Position numbers and translations under genes: made by a program. A DNA stretch of 34,986 nucleotides from DAOSEK01 sp035363095 (GTDB taxonomy: Archaea; Nanobdellota; Nanobdellia; Woesearchaeales; UBA119), in the NCBI GenBank assembly GCA_035363095.1, contig DAOSEK010000010.1, positions 1 through 34,986 on the forward strand. The letters run 5' to 3'. Numbering within the stretch: position 1 is the stretch's first letter; each line of letters begins with the position of its first letter. The notes under the pieces are model-generated. The model had not been told where the DNA came from and made no database searches. It was given only the letters and a program-made list of their open reading frames with translations. Positions 26,101 through 33,574 of the stretch are shown here, in pieces.

Positions 26101-26226
26101 ATTGCGATATTTGAAGAGGTTACAAGAGGGCAGGCAAATAAATTGGATTTTAATAGAATTGTTAATGGTAGAACAGCAACTTGCACAAATGTGATAGATA
26201 AGTACTCAAAATACCTAGAGGAATAG
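23101..26226 (+). CDS. giant secreted protein with repeated Ig-like domains
   Basis: 1041 residues. A signal peptide (1 to about 25, ending PLAKS) precedes at least four beta-sandwich units, each opened by a D-x-x-x-P motif: VDGIGPKI (about 121), IDTTAPVI (229), IDSIGPSV (348) and IDTSPPVL (457). These are Ig-like/FlgD-type spacing motifs of cell-surface proteins. Residues about 735-780 are hydrophobic and small-residue rich, and the C-terminal third contains a conserved-looking Cys-rich stretch (CNIMACNG, FCPRT, CMVVECYG) that would need disulfides. There is no C-terminal anchor. GGGTGATGG precedes the ATG. It lies between two anchored proteins with hardly any spacing, so all three are one operon. 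Function unknown; a structural or adhesive role is likely. Confidence 0.65.
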   Translation: MKRQRMFLAIMIMAVFVLIPLAKSVEVDFKVVGENGLESFRKIHDSLRFNISIIDFSANEIPIETIFLNDFPIEPSCKKISEKNFLCNLTTQKTSVSSPIATYKIDIKTAGNVLATKSKDVIVDGIGPKILSLEGLPPAIGKGEELTISVSALDQGVEGGTFCSGISELLVYQLNPNAPLKKIPINSKECSYSGEITLSSTQLSTGEICVIGNDSLGTVSKEPFCKDIIIDTTAPVISGIELFRKNPNSDSLIPFNYARQSVSYPLVIVVNITDDNIIKKEDIKGYFSELVPSFNEITPNFCEEISQGLRCRWENLDVSIQESKTFNLKVVVEDIAKNSAQSQVSKQVQIDSIGPSVSEIVSGYGKHQGVSFLGKSSTIILKISDDKSGILAENVFLDLTELGGPARIVASSCDLSGCYFENVKTTLPTGSSVQIKVHPDTSDALGNKIEFAYADGFVIDTSPPVLEEQSVLVKSDKGLEDLNGGDSAIITFRVRDETAVFIVGNFSEISRSNASKLSCSEAQGFWNCVVEIPNLISGAKGFAKIILTDLVNNSVTFEEKVLVNVPHMGPKPDYWDISSVDVMRPGLDATLGNVLAQQFFVNINLESKAIADEYSLSRFNILKCTQSGFKQKSIDVFLPATVGNSISVPAVFYLEKGEISSQGIEVICDVEIYTKIHSKFGVMLSKFPEIKQFNFTVPVFEGFSGLTKSEATEKFRTKLEEIQFLTDIMKVANGVVLASEMVCKVYQNTVTVASIVTTALELVGRPKLGEATAATLGALLPGTIPIDEVFSGITETTFGYVEKLGFQMEPFCNIMACNGTISVEPVDGENDKKIELKVDTDKKKFDKQWEENIQEAFSNKLSNENWDVSFDNVPVFGDSLIYGVLTFCPRTILNSLNNHLTSQCMVVECYGESLEQGFPMYQCDILQGYSTCKMVTGEVLAMIPFASYLNQEFLPGMVTLFNDPTSLATGLLAGVLCEWGGSLVPFVPNLCAVKAIAQEAIAIFEEVTRGQANKLDFNRIVNGRTATCTNVIDKYSKYLEE

Positions 26227-26232
26227 TTGATA

Positions 26233-26841
26233 ATGCTTTCGGAGGTAAACTTTCAGGATAAAAAAAAAAGAATGGCTTTGTTCGCATTAGCTGTGCTTTT
26301 ATTGGGTGTTATAATTACTATTATGATACTCGTATTAAACAGTCTGCCTCAAAAACCCATTGAGCTGGGTGTAAAGCCAACGCCTAGCCCCACAATCCAA
26401 AAGGGCGGGGATGGGCTTATTTCAGATATCTTTTTTGTAAGCAATTATTCGCTTCAAACAGGCAATTTTTATTTTTTAAAAGAACCCACAATAGAGTTTT
26501 ATTGGGGAGACAGTATTTCACTGTTTGTAAACGTTTCAGGATATTCATCAAATATTTGGGGTGAATATCAATACATTCATTTGGATGGAAATTTAACAAT
26601 TTATGATTCCACAGGAAAGATGGTTGAAGATATCTCACAACCAAATAGCTATCAGTTCCGCGAACAAGTCCCAATTTATTATGATTTGAAATATGTGCCT
26701 TTTGTAACAAAGATTAATATGGGCAACAGGTTTATTAAAGGCTATGGAATAAAAGGAAAGTATAGAGCGGATTGCACCGTGTGTGATGTGCTATCAGGCA
26801 GATGCCATACAAAATCGATATACTTCGATATGATAGGATAA
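26233..26841 (+). CDS. single-pass anchored exported protein
   Basis: 202 residues from the ATG at 26233; a TTG at 26227 is in frame and has GAGG at better spacing, so the start may be six bases upstream. KKKRMALFALAVLLLGVI starts one membrane helix (about 14-36). The external part begins with a Pro/Thr-rich stretch (KPTPSPT) and is then beta-rich with three Cys near the end (CTVCDVLSGRC). I do not recognise the domain. It begins seven bases after the stop of the giant Ig-like gene, so it belongs to the same operon. Confidence 0.6.
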   Translation: MLSEVNFQDKKKRMALFALAVLLLGVIITIMILVLNSLPQKPIELGVKPTPSPTIQKGGDGLISDIFFVSNYSLQTGNFYFLKEPTIEFYWGDSISLFVNVSGYSSNIWGEYQYIHLDGNLTIYDSTGKMVEDISQPNSYQFREQVPIYYDLKYVPFVTKINMGNRFIKGYGIKGKYRADCTVCDVLSGRCHTKSIYFDMIG

Positions 26842-26984
26842 GTTTGATTAGATTATAACACGACAGATGCTTATTGATATGGCTTTTGATATGATTTAAT
26901 TGATGTTATTTTTTTGATATGATAAACATGATTTTAAGGCAATTTGTACGATTTTTTGATTAGATTTCATTTAAATGGTGAAGA

Positions 26985-28304
26985 ATGATGAAGAAAAATG
27001 AAACATTGAAATGGGATTTTCATCGAATATATTTTTGGCTGTTTTGCTTTGCGTTAGCTGTTATAATTTTAGCTTGCTCTTCAGGCATTCAATTCGTTCA
27101 AGGTCAAGAATGTACAAAACACTCCGAATGTGCAACAGACGAAAAGTGTTGTAATGGTGAATGTATTAATGTGCAGACCGATATGAACAATTGTGGGGGG
27201 TGTAAAAACATATGTACGGGGGGTTATGAATGTATCAGTGGAGTCTGTAAGTTTATAGATCCTAAGATTGTTTGTGCCAACACTGATTGTGGTTCTGTTG
27301 AGTATAATGGAAACACATACGATTGTGGTGACTGTCCTGAGATTGTATCTACAAAGGCAGGTTGTTTAATCTGCGAAAGTGGGGTTTGTATAGATAATCC
27401 TAGAAATGATCCTAATTTTGTTTGCGATCCAATTAATAATGAGTGCCGAAAAAGCGGATTAACCTGCCGTAATCCCTGTCTTGTGTGTGAGGAGGGTATA
27501 TGTAGTAAAAATAAAGGGATTATAGGAGGAGGTAGTTGCAAATCTGAACAAAATCAATGTGAAGAGGAGGGCAAAGCTTGTGTCTCAAAGGAAAAAGACA
27601 CTGCGCCCCAAACCCTTACTATCGATATTGCACGATTTGTGAGAAATACTGTGGCATTCGCAGACCTTGGTAGCATGGCAGGAACATGGCTTGACAAAAC
27701 CTTAGGCATATCATTTTTCTCAACTCCATTCTGGGGCAAACTAGAAAAAACTTGGCCTGAAGGTGCCCAAATCTTTGGTGGGAACTGGGAATCATCATTT
27801 TGTAGAAAACTTTGGTGTGTTAATCTTGATAGCAGTGGAATCTCCGGTGCAAAAGGTGCAATAGGTTCGCATATCGAAGGAGAAAAACTAAAAATATCAC
27901 CTGAACTAAACCTTTACAAAATCACATTTGCATTAAACCCAACAACAGAATCCCTTACAAAGCAGATGAATTTCACAATAGAATTATATGATAACTCCGG
28001 AAACAAAGAATATCTTGACCTAAATAACGATAAAAAACCAGACACTTGGATAAACATAAAAAATAAATACGCAACCTCAAAAACAAATCCAATAGCATTT
28101 TACTCAAAAAAAGACTATCAAAAGATTTGCTTAAGATTCTTTAATACAAACGATTACATAAAAGAATTAAGATTTGCATTAATATCAAACTCAAATCAAC
28201 TCTGCAATAATTTCTTTGATGGTGACCCCAGTCAAAACAACATGAACATAAACTTTGGCGAAATAGAATTTGGCGGTGAGGTTAATGGATGCGCAAACTG
28301 TTAA
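26985..28304 (+). CDS. Cys-rich exported protein
   Basis: 439 residues. The N-terminus WDFHRIYFWLFCFALAVIIL with ACSSG (about 10-35) is a signal peptide or anchor; LACSSG could be a lipobox. Residues about 43-200 contain 26 cysteines in spacings such as CCNGEC, NNCGGCKNIC and CLVCEEGIC, typical of small disulfide-knot repeats with the 'NCGGC' motif found in secreted proteins. The C-terminal part (about 205-439) is a beta-rich domain of unknown type and ends in CANC. GGTG stands four bases before ATG 26985 (seven before ATG 26988). The last 20 bases overlap the next gene. It is the strongest local candidate client for the thioredoxin-domain protein encoded at 3087. Confidence 0.65.
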   Translation: MMKKNETLKWDFHRIYFWLFCFALAVIILACSSGIQFVQGQECTKHSECATDEKCCNGECINVQTDMNNCGGCKNICTGGYECISGVCKFIDPKIVCANTDCGSVEYNGNTYDCGDCPEIVSTKAGCLICESGVCIDNPRNDPNFVCDPINNECRKSGLTCRNPCLVCEEGICSKNKGIIGGGSCKSEQNQCEEEGKACVSKEKDTAPQTLTIDIARFVRNTVAFADLGSMAGTWLDKTLGISFFSTPFWGKLEKTWPEGAQIFGGNWESSFCRKLWCVNLDSSGISGAKGAIGSHIEGEKLKISPELNLYKITFALNPTTESLTKQMNFTIELYDNSGNKEYLDLNNDKKPDTWINIKNKYATSKTNPIAFYSKKDYQKICLRFFNTNDYIKELRFALISNSNQLCNNFFDGDPSQNNMNINFGEIEFGGEVNGCANC

Positions 28305-28950
28305 AAAGATTTTCTTTACCTTTTTAATAGACCTTGGAATAATCGTTTCAATGATTCTACTTTACAAAGCTTTTATCTCATCAATATACCCTATCTTCTC
28401 TTCATTAGCTCAGCTATCAACCTTACTTGAAGCTCAAAGTGAAGTAAGTGTTTTGGTAATGAAATCCTTCAAATCTCAAATTGACAAATATACTGGAATA
28501 TTCTACATACTCCTATCATTAATAATTGCATTTTTAGTATCCCTTCCAGGGATTAGATGGATTCAATATAAGATTATTTTAAAAAAAACAAGAAAAATAA
28601 TTCCATTCTACCTTTACTCAATAATAATATTTGTAACAGTAATCCTTTTCTCATTACTAATAAATCTATCCTCTAAAATTCCATTTTTAGTATTACTCTT
28701 GTTTATAATACTAATACTATCACTAAACACAATAAACCTTATTAGGATCAAGTCATTTAAAAAAACATCTCAAAATATTGAAAAAATAATACTCCCATTA
28801 TTTTTAATAACAATCATTCAGCTAATATCTTATTTTGTAATACTTTTATTATCTTCAATATCGATAATAATCTTTCTAATAGCACTACCACTAACAAACA
28901 CACTTTTAAGATTACTCTTTGTAAAATTGCTTGCAAATCCAATTTCTTAG
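28285..28950 (+). CDS. polytopic membrane protein, unknown function
   Basis: 221 residues from the ATG at 28285, which has GGTGAGG three bases upstream; the frame is also open from TTG 28270. About six hydrophobic segments are visible (about 9-33, 63-82, 95-116, 123-143, 165-186 and 188-208), joined by short basic loops. No family motif is recognised. The start lies inside the end of the Cys-rich gene, so the two are translationally coupled. It might assist export or assembly of the surface proteins encoded upstream, which is inference from position only. Confidence 0.6.
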   Translation: MDAQTVKKIFFTFLIDLGIIVSMILLYKAFISSIYPIFSSLAQLSTLLEAQSEVSVLVMKSFKSQIDKYTGIFYILLSLIIAFLVSLPGIRWIQYKIILKKTRKIIPFYLYSIIIFVTVILFSLLINLSSKIPFLVLLLFIILILSLNTINLIRIKSFKKTSQNIEKIILPLFLITIIQLISYFVILLLSSISIIIFLIALPLTNTLLRLLFVKLLANPIS

Positions 28951-28978
28951 CATAAAAATGTTCAGTTGTATAGAAACA

Positions 28979-28986
28979 TTTAAATA
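28979..28986 (+). promoter_or_regulatory. TATA box for the cadherin-like surface protein
   Basis: TTTAAATA stands 48 bases before the ATG at 29034. With archaeal TATA-to-start spacing, transcription would begin near 29008, leaving a short leader that contains the GGGGGGT ribosome-binding site at 29022-29028. Confidence 0.6.
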
Positions 28987-29033
28987 TCAATACCACTCCA
29001 CAGTCACTACACATTTATGATGGGGGGTAAAAA

Positions 29034-30581
29034 ATGAAAAAGACTCTATTAGTTATGCTGACAGTATTAGGGATATTATTGATGTCGCAAAGTGTTTTGG
29101 CGGCTTTAATGATAACTCCAATAACAGATAAAATAATCAACGAAGGCGAAGAACTAGCTTTAGTGGTTACATACGCTGGAAATGTAAGTGCTGTAACCTT
29201 GGGGATTGAAACCAATGCAACAGGGGCAGTATTTAACGCTGCAACAGGCGAATTTAAGTGGACTCCTGCATTTAATCAAGCAGGAACATACACAGTAACC
29301 ATCACAGCTAATGACGGAACCACAATAGACACAAAAGATTTTCAAATAACTGTAATGGATGTAAACAGAGACCCTGTATTCAAAAGCACTCCTGTTAAAT
29401 CAATGTATGTTGAAGAAATATATACTTATAATGCAATAGCAGAAGACCCTGATGGTGATGAGATAGCTTATGTCTTAATTCAAGGACCTGCAGGAATGGT
29501 TATGAATTCAACTGATAGCAAAGGAATTCTCAAATGGACTGCACCAAACCTAAGCGGAACTCATCTAGTAAAAATATCTGCAAGTGATGGAAAGGGTGGC
29601 GTTGCATATCAAGAATTTAATCTAAGCGTAAGAGAAAGACCTTCAAGAATAGAAGTAACAAAAATTTATGCGAATACACCTGACGATTCAAGAATTGACC
29701 TTTTGGGTGGTTCAACTTTTAGGGTAAAACCTGGGGATGATGTAACAGTATATGTAGAAGTCAAGAATTTTTATAATGACGGGGTTAATTTAGAAGATGT
29801 TTACTTTAATCTTTTAATTCCTTCACTCTTAGATGAGGGGGACGATGACTTTGATGAAGAATCAGATGAAATAGACATAAGACCTGTTAAAACTGGAAGG
29901 ATGAGCATAAGCTTTCAGGTTCCAACAAGGATTGAGGCCGAGGTTTATGATTTGTTTATAACAATTAAAGGATATGATGAAGAAGGAGCTTATTATGAAG
30001 AAGATTATTTCTTTGATATGACAGTTAGAAAAGACTCTTATGCAATATCCTTGACAAGATCAGATGTATCTCCTCAAACAATCTTTTGCAACCAAGATGC
30101 ACTAATTTACATCGATGCTTTGATTGAAAATATGGGCCGAAACAGAATAGATGACTTAGTGTTTAAAGTAACTTCAAGTGAACTTGGAATCAACTACCAA
30201 AAAAGCGATATAGAATTGACAAATGATCCATATGATACAAAGAGCAGGTATGCGGTTAGTACATCAGTTCCTGTTCGTGCAACAAAAGAAGGAATTCATA
30301 ACGTAGTTCTTGAAACATATTCAGCGGGAAGAAAAGAGGTATCACAATCAAAAACATTTCAGATAAGAGTGCTTTGTGATATAACCCCAACACCAACACC
30401 AACTACTCCAGTAACTCCAACACCAACACCAACTACTCCAGTAACTCCAACACCAACTCCAACAGTTGTACGGGAAAAGCCATTTACAGAAACAAATTTA
30501 TTCCTTGGAATATTAATCGCGGCAGTAGTACTTTTAGGAATAATGGTAATCTTGATGCTAAGTTTACTCTTTAGGAAGTAA
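29034..30581 (+). CDS. cadherin-like S-layer-type surface protein with C-terminal anchor
   Basis: 515 residues. A classical signal peptide (1-24, ending SVLA) leads two cadherin-like/Ig-like repeats: about 25-108 (INEGEELALVVTYAG...TNATGAVFNAATGEFKWTP) and about 109-200 (AEDPDGDEIAYVLIQG...KGILKWTAP). The DPDGDE motif probably binds calcium. Two CARDB-like beta domains (about 205-445) follow, then a Pro-Thr spacer (about 450-476) encoded by a 30-bp direct repeat, and one C-terminal membrane helix (about 489-512) ending LLFRK. The layout (signal, beta repeats, Thr/Pro stalk, anchor) is that of archaeal S-layer or surface glycoproteins. Its own TATA box and very strong ribosome-binding site suggest high expression. 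Confidence 0.8.
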   Translation: MKKTLLVMLTVLGILLMSQSVLAALMITPITDKIINEGEELALVVTYAGNVSAVTLGIETNATGAVFNAATGEFKWTPAFNQAGTYTVTITANDGTTIDTKDFQITVMDVNRDPVFKSTPVKSMYVEEIYTYNAIAEDPDGDEIAYVLIQGPAGMVMNSTDSKGILKWTAPNLSGTHLVKISASDGKGGVAYQEFNLSVRERPSRIEVTKIYANTPDDSRIDLLGGSTFRVKPGDDVTVYVEVKNFYNDGVNLEDVYFNLLIPSLLDEGDDDFDEESDEIDIRPVKTGRMSISFQVPTRIEAEVYDLFITIKGYDEEGAYYEEDYFFDMTVRKDSYAISLTRSDVSPQTIFCNQDALIYIDALIENMGRNRIDDLVFKVTSSELGINYQKSDIELTNDPYDTKSRYAVSTSVPVRATKEGIHNVVLETYSAGRKEVSQSKTFQIRVLCDITPTPTPTTPVTPTPTPTTPVTPTPTPTVVREKPFTETNLFLGILIAAVVLLGIMVILMLSLLFRK

Positions 30582-30672
30582 GACCTATTTTTTTTTCTTT
30601 ACTTTTTTTAAAATAAACATTCTCAGGGAAAAATTCTCAAAGTTTAAAAACAGATAGGTATTATTATATTTT

Positions 30673-31401
30673 ATGAAAGAGGAGTTTAAGACAAGAAACG
30701 GCGTATTTGATAGATTTACTATAAATACACTAAAAGACCTTGATTCTTCGGGCTTTTTTAACATTGAAACCCTAAGTCCTATATCTGAAGGCAAAGAATC
30801 CCATGTATTCTTAGCAAAAAGGGAACAAACAAAAGAAAATGTTGTTGTAAAAATACATTGCCTTGAGACTGCAGATTTCAACAAAATGCTTTTTTATATA
30901 CAAGATGATTTAAGATTCTCAGCAATCTCTGGAAACAAAAGAAAAACAATCCTTGCGTGGGCAAAAAGAGAAGCAAAAAATCTCTCATTAGCGAGGGAAG
31001 CCCACGTTGCCTGCCCAAAACCATATATTGTTAAAAACAATGTATTAGTGATGCAGTCAATAGAAACATTAGGTGTTCCTTCTCCCAAATTAAAAGATAT
31101 TGAGTTATCCAATCAAACCAAAACCTTCAACGAAAAACTATTTAAAAAAAGCTTTGGATATCTTGGCAGGCTAAAAAAAGCAGGGCTTGCACATGGCGAT
31201 CTATCTGCCTTTAATATCTTAGTTAAATCAGGTCTTCCATATTTTATAGATTTTTCTCATACAATATCTTTAGAAACAAAAAGCGGAGCTTATCTGTTCA
31301 AAAGAGATTTTGAAAATCTTTTTACATTCTTTCAAAAATACAAAATAGGCAACAAAGAAACTGCAGAAAAATTATCAAAGCTTAATGAATTAACATATTA
31401 A
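30673..31401 (+). CDS. rio1: RIO1-type serine kinase/ATPase
   Basis: 242 residues. The RIO fold is seen in order: nucleotide loop ISEGKESHVFLA (37-48), Lys60 in VVVKIH, Glu100 in WAKREAKNL, hinge LVMQSI (125-130), catalytic loop HGDLSAFNIL with Asp176 and Asn181, and metal-binding Asp193 in IDFSH. HGDLSAFN matches the RIO1 'HADLSEYN' type rather than RIO2, which carries an extra winged helix at the N-terminus; here only about 30 residues precede the loop. RIO1 acts in final maturation of the small ribosomal subunit. The ATG has no ribosome-binding site and stands about 30 bases after AGTTTAAAAA, which fits a leaderless mRNA. Confidence 0.9.
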   Translation: MKEEFKTRNGVFDRFTINTLKDLDSSGFFNIETLSPISEGKESHVFLAKREQTKENVVVKIHCLETADFNKMLFYIQDDLRFSAISGNKRKTILAWAKREAKNLSLAREAHVACPKPYIVKNNVLVMQSIETLGVPSPKLKDIELSNQTKTFNEKLFKKSFGYLGRLKKAGLAHGDLSAFNILVKSGLPYFIDFSHTISLETKSGAYLFKRDFENLFTFFQKYKIGNKETAEKLSKLNELTY

Positions 31402-31575
31402 GATTTTTGAGTCCTGATAAACTCCTTAATCATTTCACACACTTCAGTATTTTAAGTCCTTTTATCAATGTAAAATAATTGGGTCTTTAGCCTTTAAATG
31501 AAAACATTCCCAAAAAATTAAATACACCAGCTAATATTTCTAATAATAATCTTATTGTAATCTTGTTATTTATAG

Positions 31576-32133
31576 CTAGTCCTTTTTCCAGATTATACGT
31601 TTCTCTTCAGGGTACAATCCAAGCCTACTCATCTGATTAAACTGAACATCGGTAAGTGTTATGTAATTAATAAGAACGCCACTAGTCTTTTCAATCTTAT
31701 CTTTGGCAGATTCAATCTCCTTGTTATTTGGTGTTGGTCCAATCAAAAAAACTGTAGCTTTTCCATTTTGCGCTTTTCCATACATAACAATATAATCAAT
31801 TCCTTGAACAATTGAAAACTGCTCTTTTATCATTTGGTTAACACTCTTTTTAGGCTTAAATAACTCTGAGAGCATAATTACCTCCTTTTTCTCAGAAATT
31901 AAATAAAGTTTAGTTGGACCAACAATTTCTTCCCTTAAAATACCCATTTTACATAATCTCTTTACAATCCTATATGTTGAAGTATTGCTTACTCCTGTAA
32001 CATTAGAAATTTGTTTTAGATAAAATTTTTCTTTTGGATTCTCAAAAAATACCTCTAAGACTCCAAGTAACTTTTTATCAACCAAGCCAACAATTAGTGA
32101 CTTTAAACTACCTTTAATCTCATCATTATCCAT
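31576..32133 (-). CDS. winged-helix transcriptional regulator
   Basis: 185 residues. Residues about 20-80 form a winged helix: GVLEVFFENPKEKFYLKQIS, then VTGVSNTSTYRIVKRLCKMG as recognition part, and ILREEIVGPTKLY as wing. Residues about 90-185 form a separate small domain (IVMYGKAQNG...VFLIGPTP) of the type attached to archaeal regulators that sense a ligand or form dimers; GPTPNNKEIE could be part of a binding pocket, which is inference. A TATA box lies 26 bases before the ATG, so the mRNA is probably leaderless. Two copies of a TTTGGAACACC sequence stand directly upstream of that TATA box, so it may control itself. Confidence 0.75.
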   Translation of the reverse strand: MDNDEIKGSLKSLIVGLVDKKLLGVLEVFFENPKEKFYLKQISNVTGVSNTSTYRIVKRLCKMGILREEIVGPTKLYLISEKKEVIMLSELFKPKKSVNQMIKEQFSIVQGIDYIVMYGKAQNGKATVFLIGPTPNNKEIESAKDKIEKTSGVLINYITLTDVQFNQMSRLGLYPEEKRIIWKKD

Positions 32134-32153
32134 ATTTCACTATTTTTACTTGG

Positions 32154-32164
32154 ATTATTTAAAC
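32154..32164 (-). promoter_or_regulatory. TATA box of the winged-helix regulator
   Basis: GTTTAAATAAT on the minus strand is centred 26 bases before the ATG at 32133, which places the transcription start at or next to the start codon. Confidence 0.6.
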
Positions 32165-32172
32165 ATTTCTTT

Positions 32173-32210
32173 TTTGGAACACCTTTTCCTTTTTGGAACA
32201 CCTTTCCAAA
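32173..32210. promoter_or_regulatory. tandem operator-like repeat
   Basis: TTTGGAACACCTTT starts at 32173 and again at 32192, 19 bp apart. The second copy is a perfect inverted repeat TTTGGAA-CACCT-TTCCAAA (32192-32210); the first keeps TTTGGAA and TTCC. It lies immediately upstream of the regulator's TATA box, between the regulator and the end of dphB, in the place where a BRE-side activator or autoregulator would bind. Confidence 0.5.
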
Positions 32211-32287
32211 TTTGAATATCCAAGAATTTCTCCTCTATTCTTTAAATTAAGCTAAAAAATGAATATTTATTTTCTTTAGAAAACGTA

Positions 32288-33097
32288 TTACTTAACCAAA
32301 TAATGCATAAGGGCCTCTTCTTCAATAAAATGGAGTCTTGATGGAAAAATAAGGCAATGTAGAGGAGATCCAAAATCAATCTCTTTAATCTGATGTATTG
32401 GTCCATACACAATCTTTTGGGTGTTAAAACCAAGTCTGGCAATTCCTATGCAATAAGTATCCTTAGAAATTATCCCTTTTTTCTCTTTATCTTCTATCAA
32501 TAATAAGATCTCTAGTGCCTGTTTAATAGTCATAAACCTTGTAATTTTTTTACTATCTTTAGAATCGTAGTTTTTTAATACAGATTCATTCCTTTTAATG
32601 TCAAGCAAAAATAATGTATGAAGCTCAACACTTTGATTTTTTATAAGTATATCATAAGGGGTCTTTGGAAGCCAATTCTCCTCGGGAAACACTATAGAAC
32701 CAATATGCCCAAACTTGTATAAAGAAAGCCCTGTAACACCCACAGCTGTTAATATTGAAGAATTATTTATGACATTAACCTTAATCCCTAGCTTTTTTGC
32801 TCTTAGAAAAAGATCTATATGGGTTGTTGCTACAAATACATCCCCTATAATCAAAAGCGATACCTCGTTTTTTTGAGAATAATTTAGAATAACATTATCA
32901 TCAGACTCTATTTTTTCCCTGTCGCAAACTATAATTTTTTTTTGATAGATTAACTCAAGCTCATTTATATCCTCTTTAACTAACATAGACGTATAAGAAT
33001 CCAAAAAAACAAAATTACTTTTTTTAATAATCTCAAGTCCTTTGAGGGTTATATCATTCTTATCTCCAAGCCCAATTCCTATCAGATTTAGTGTCAT
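32288..33097 (-). CDS. dphB: diphthine synthase
   Basis: 269 residues from the ATG at 33097. The opening LNLIGIGLGDKNDITLKGLE, the LLIIGDVFVATTHIDLFLRA motif and SSILTAVGVTGLSLYKFGH are diagnostic for the tetrapyrrole-methylase-fold DphB. It uses S-adenosylmethionine to methylate the modified histidine of elongation factor 2 on the way to diphthamide. The frame is open to TTG 33112, but the family begins at the ATG. No ribosome-binding site is visible; a TATA-like TTAAAAATA lies about 40 bases upstream. Dph2 and the amidase are not in this window. Confidence 0.93.
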   Translation of the reverse strand: MTLNLIGIGLGDKNDITLKGLEIIKKSNFVFLDSYTSMLVKEDINELELIYQKKIIVCDREKIESDDNVILNYSQKNEVSLLIIGDVFVATTHIDLFLRAKKLGIKVNVINNSSILTAVGVTGLSLYKFGHIGSIVFPEENWLPKTPYDILIKNQSVELHTLFLLDIKRNESVLKNYDSKDSKKITRFMTIKQALEILLLIEDKEKKGIISKDTYCIGIARLGFNTQKIVYGPIHQIKEIDFGSPLHCLIFPSRLHFIEEEALMHYLVK

Positions 33098-33574
33098 TTT
33101 GAATTTACACAAAAGTGTTAATGCGCCTTATTTTTAATAGTTTCTTTTTTGTGATATCGACGAAAAAAAAGAATTGACTATCTTGCGCAATATCTTTTAT
33201 AAGAAATATATTTTTGCAAATATAGCTAACACTATCCAAAGATTTATATATCCCCTTAGCAATGAAACTATTTGTTTAAGGGGTTAAACAAACTATTTCG
33301 AGAATCTTTTAATGTGCAACCTGATCGCCAAATCGGTAAGCACTAATAACGAAAAATATTGTGTGAATGTTTTGGGTTAAACACTTCTAAAAGGTTTATG
33401 AAGCTAACATGCTTATAAACATTGTTGTTACTAAAAGGATATAATTATATATATTTATTTTAAAATATCTTTTAGTAAGTATATGTTCGATGAAATATAT
33501 GCGCCAATGTTTATCTGCCAATACGCCTAAAAGACCTATGAGCAAAAAAAACCTAACAAGAGGGGGAGACAAAA
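33098..33574. other. long spacer and ftsZ leader region
   Basis: About 480 bp between dphB and ftsZ, without a coding frame. TATA-like sequences on the plus strand occur at about 33243-33250 (TTTATATA) and 33438-33455. Three inverted repeats and a 10-bp direct repeat (listed separately) lie between them. A strong AGAGGGGGAG stands seven bases before the ftsZ ATG. Confidence 0.7.
33252..33478 (+). promoter_or_regulatory. cluster of three inverted repeats upstream of ftsZ
   Basis: Hairpin 1: CCCCTTA (33252-33258) with TAAGGGG (33277-33283). Hairpin 2: GTTTATgAAGC (33394-33404) with GCTTATAAAC (33411-33420), ten pairs with one bulged base. Hairpin 3: TTACTAAAAGgATAT (33428-33442) with ATATCTTTTAGTAA (33465-33478), fourteen pairs with one bulged G. 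The decamer GGGTTAAACA occurs at 33281-33290 and 33374-33383. If transcription begins at the upstream TATA, these form a structured leader of about 300 nt; otherwise they are DNA-binding sites or a small RNA. Confidence 0.45.

Noticed and set aside
33300..33345. Box C/D small RNA in the ftsZ leader
   Set aside because: A short stem around CCTGAT...ATCGG is present, but no RTGATGA box paired with a CTGA box at suitable distance could be found.
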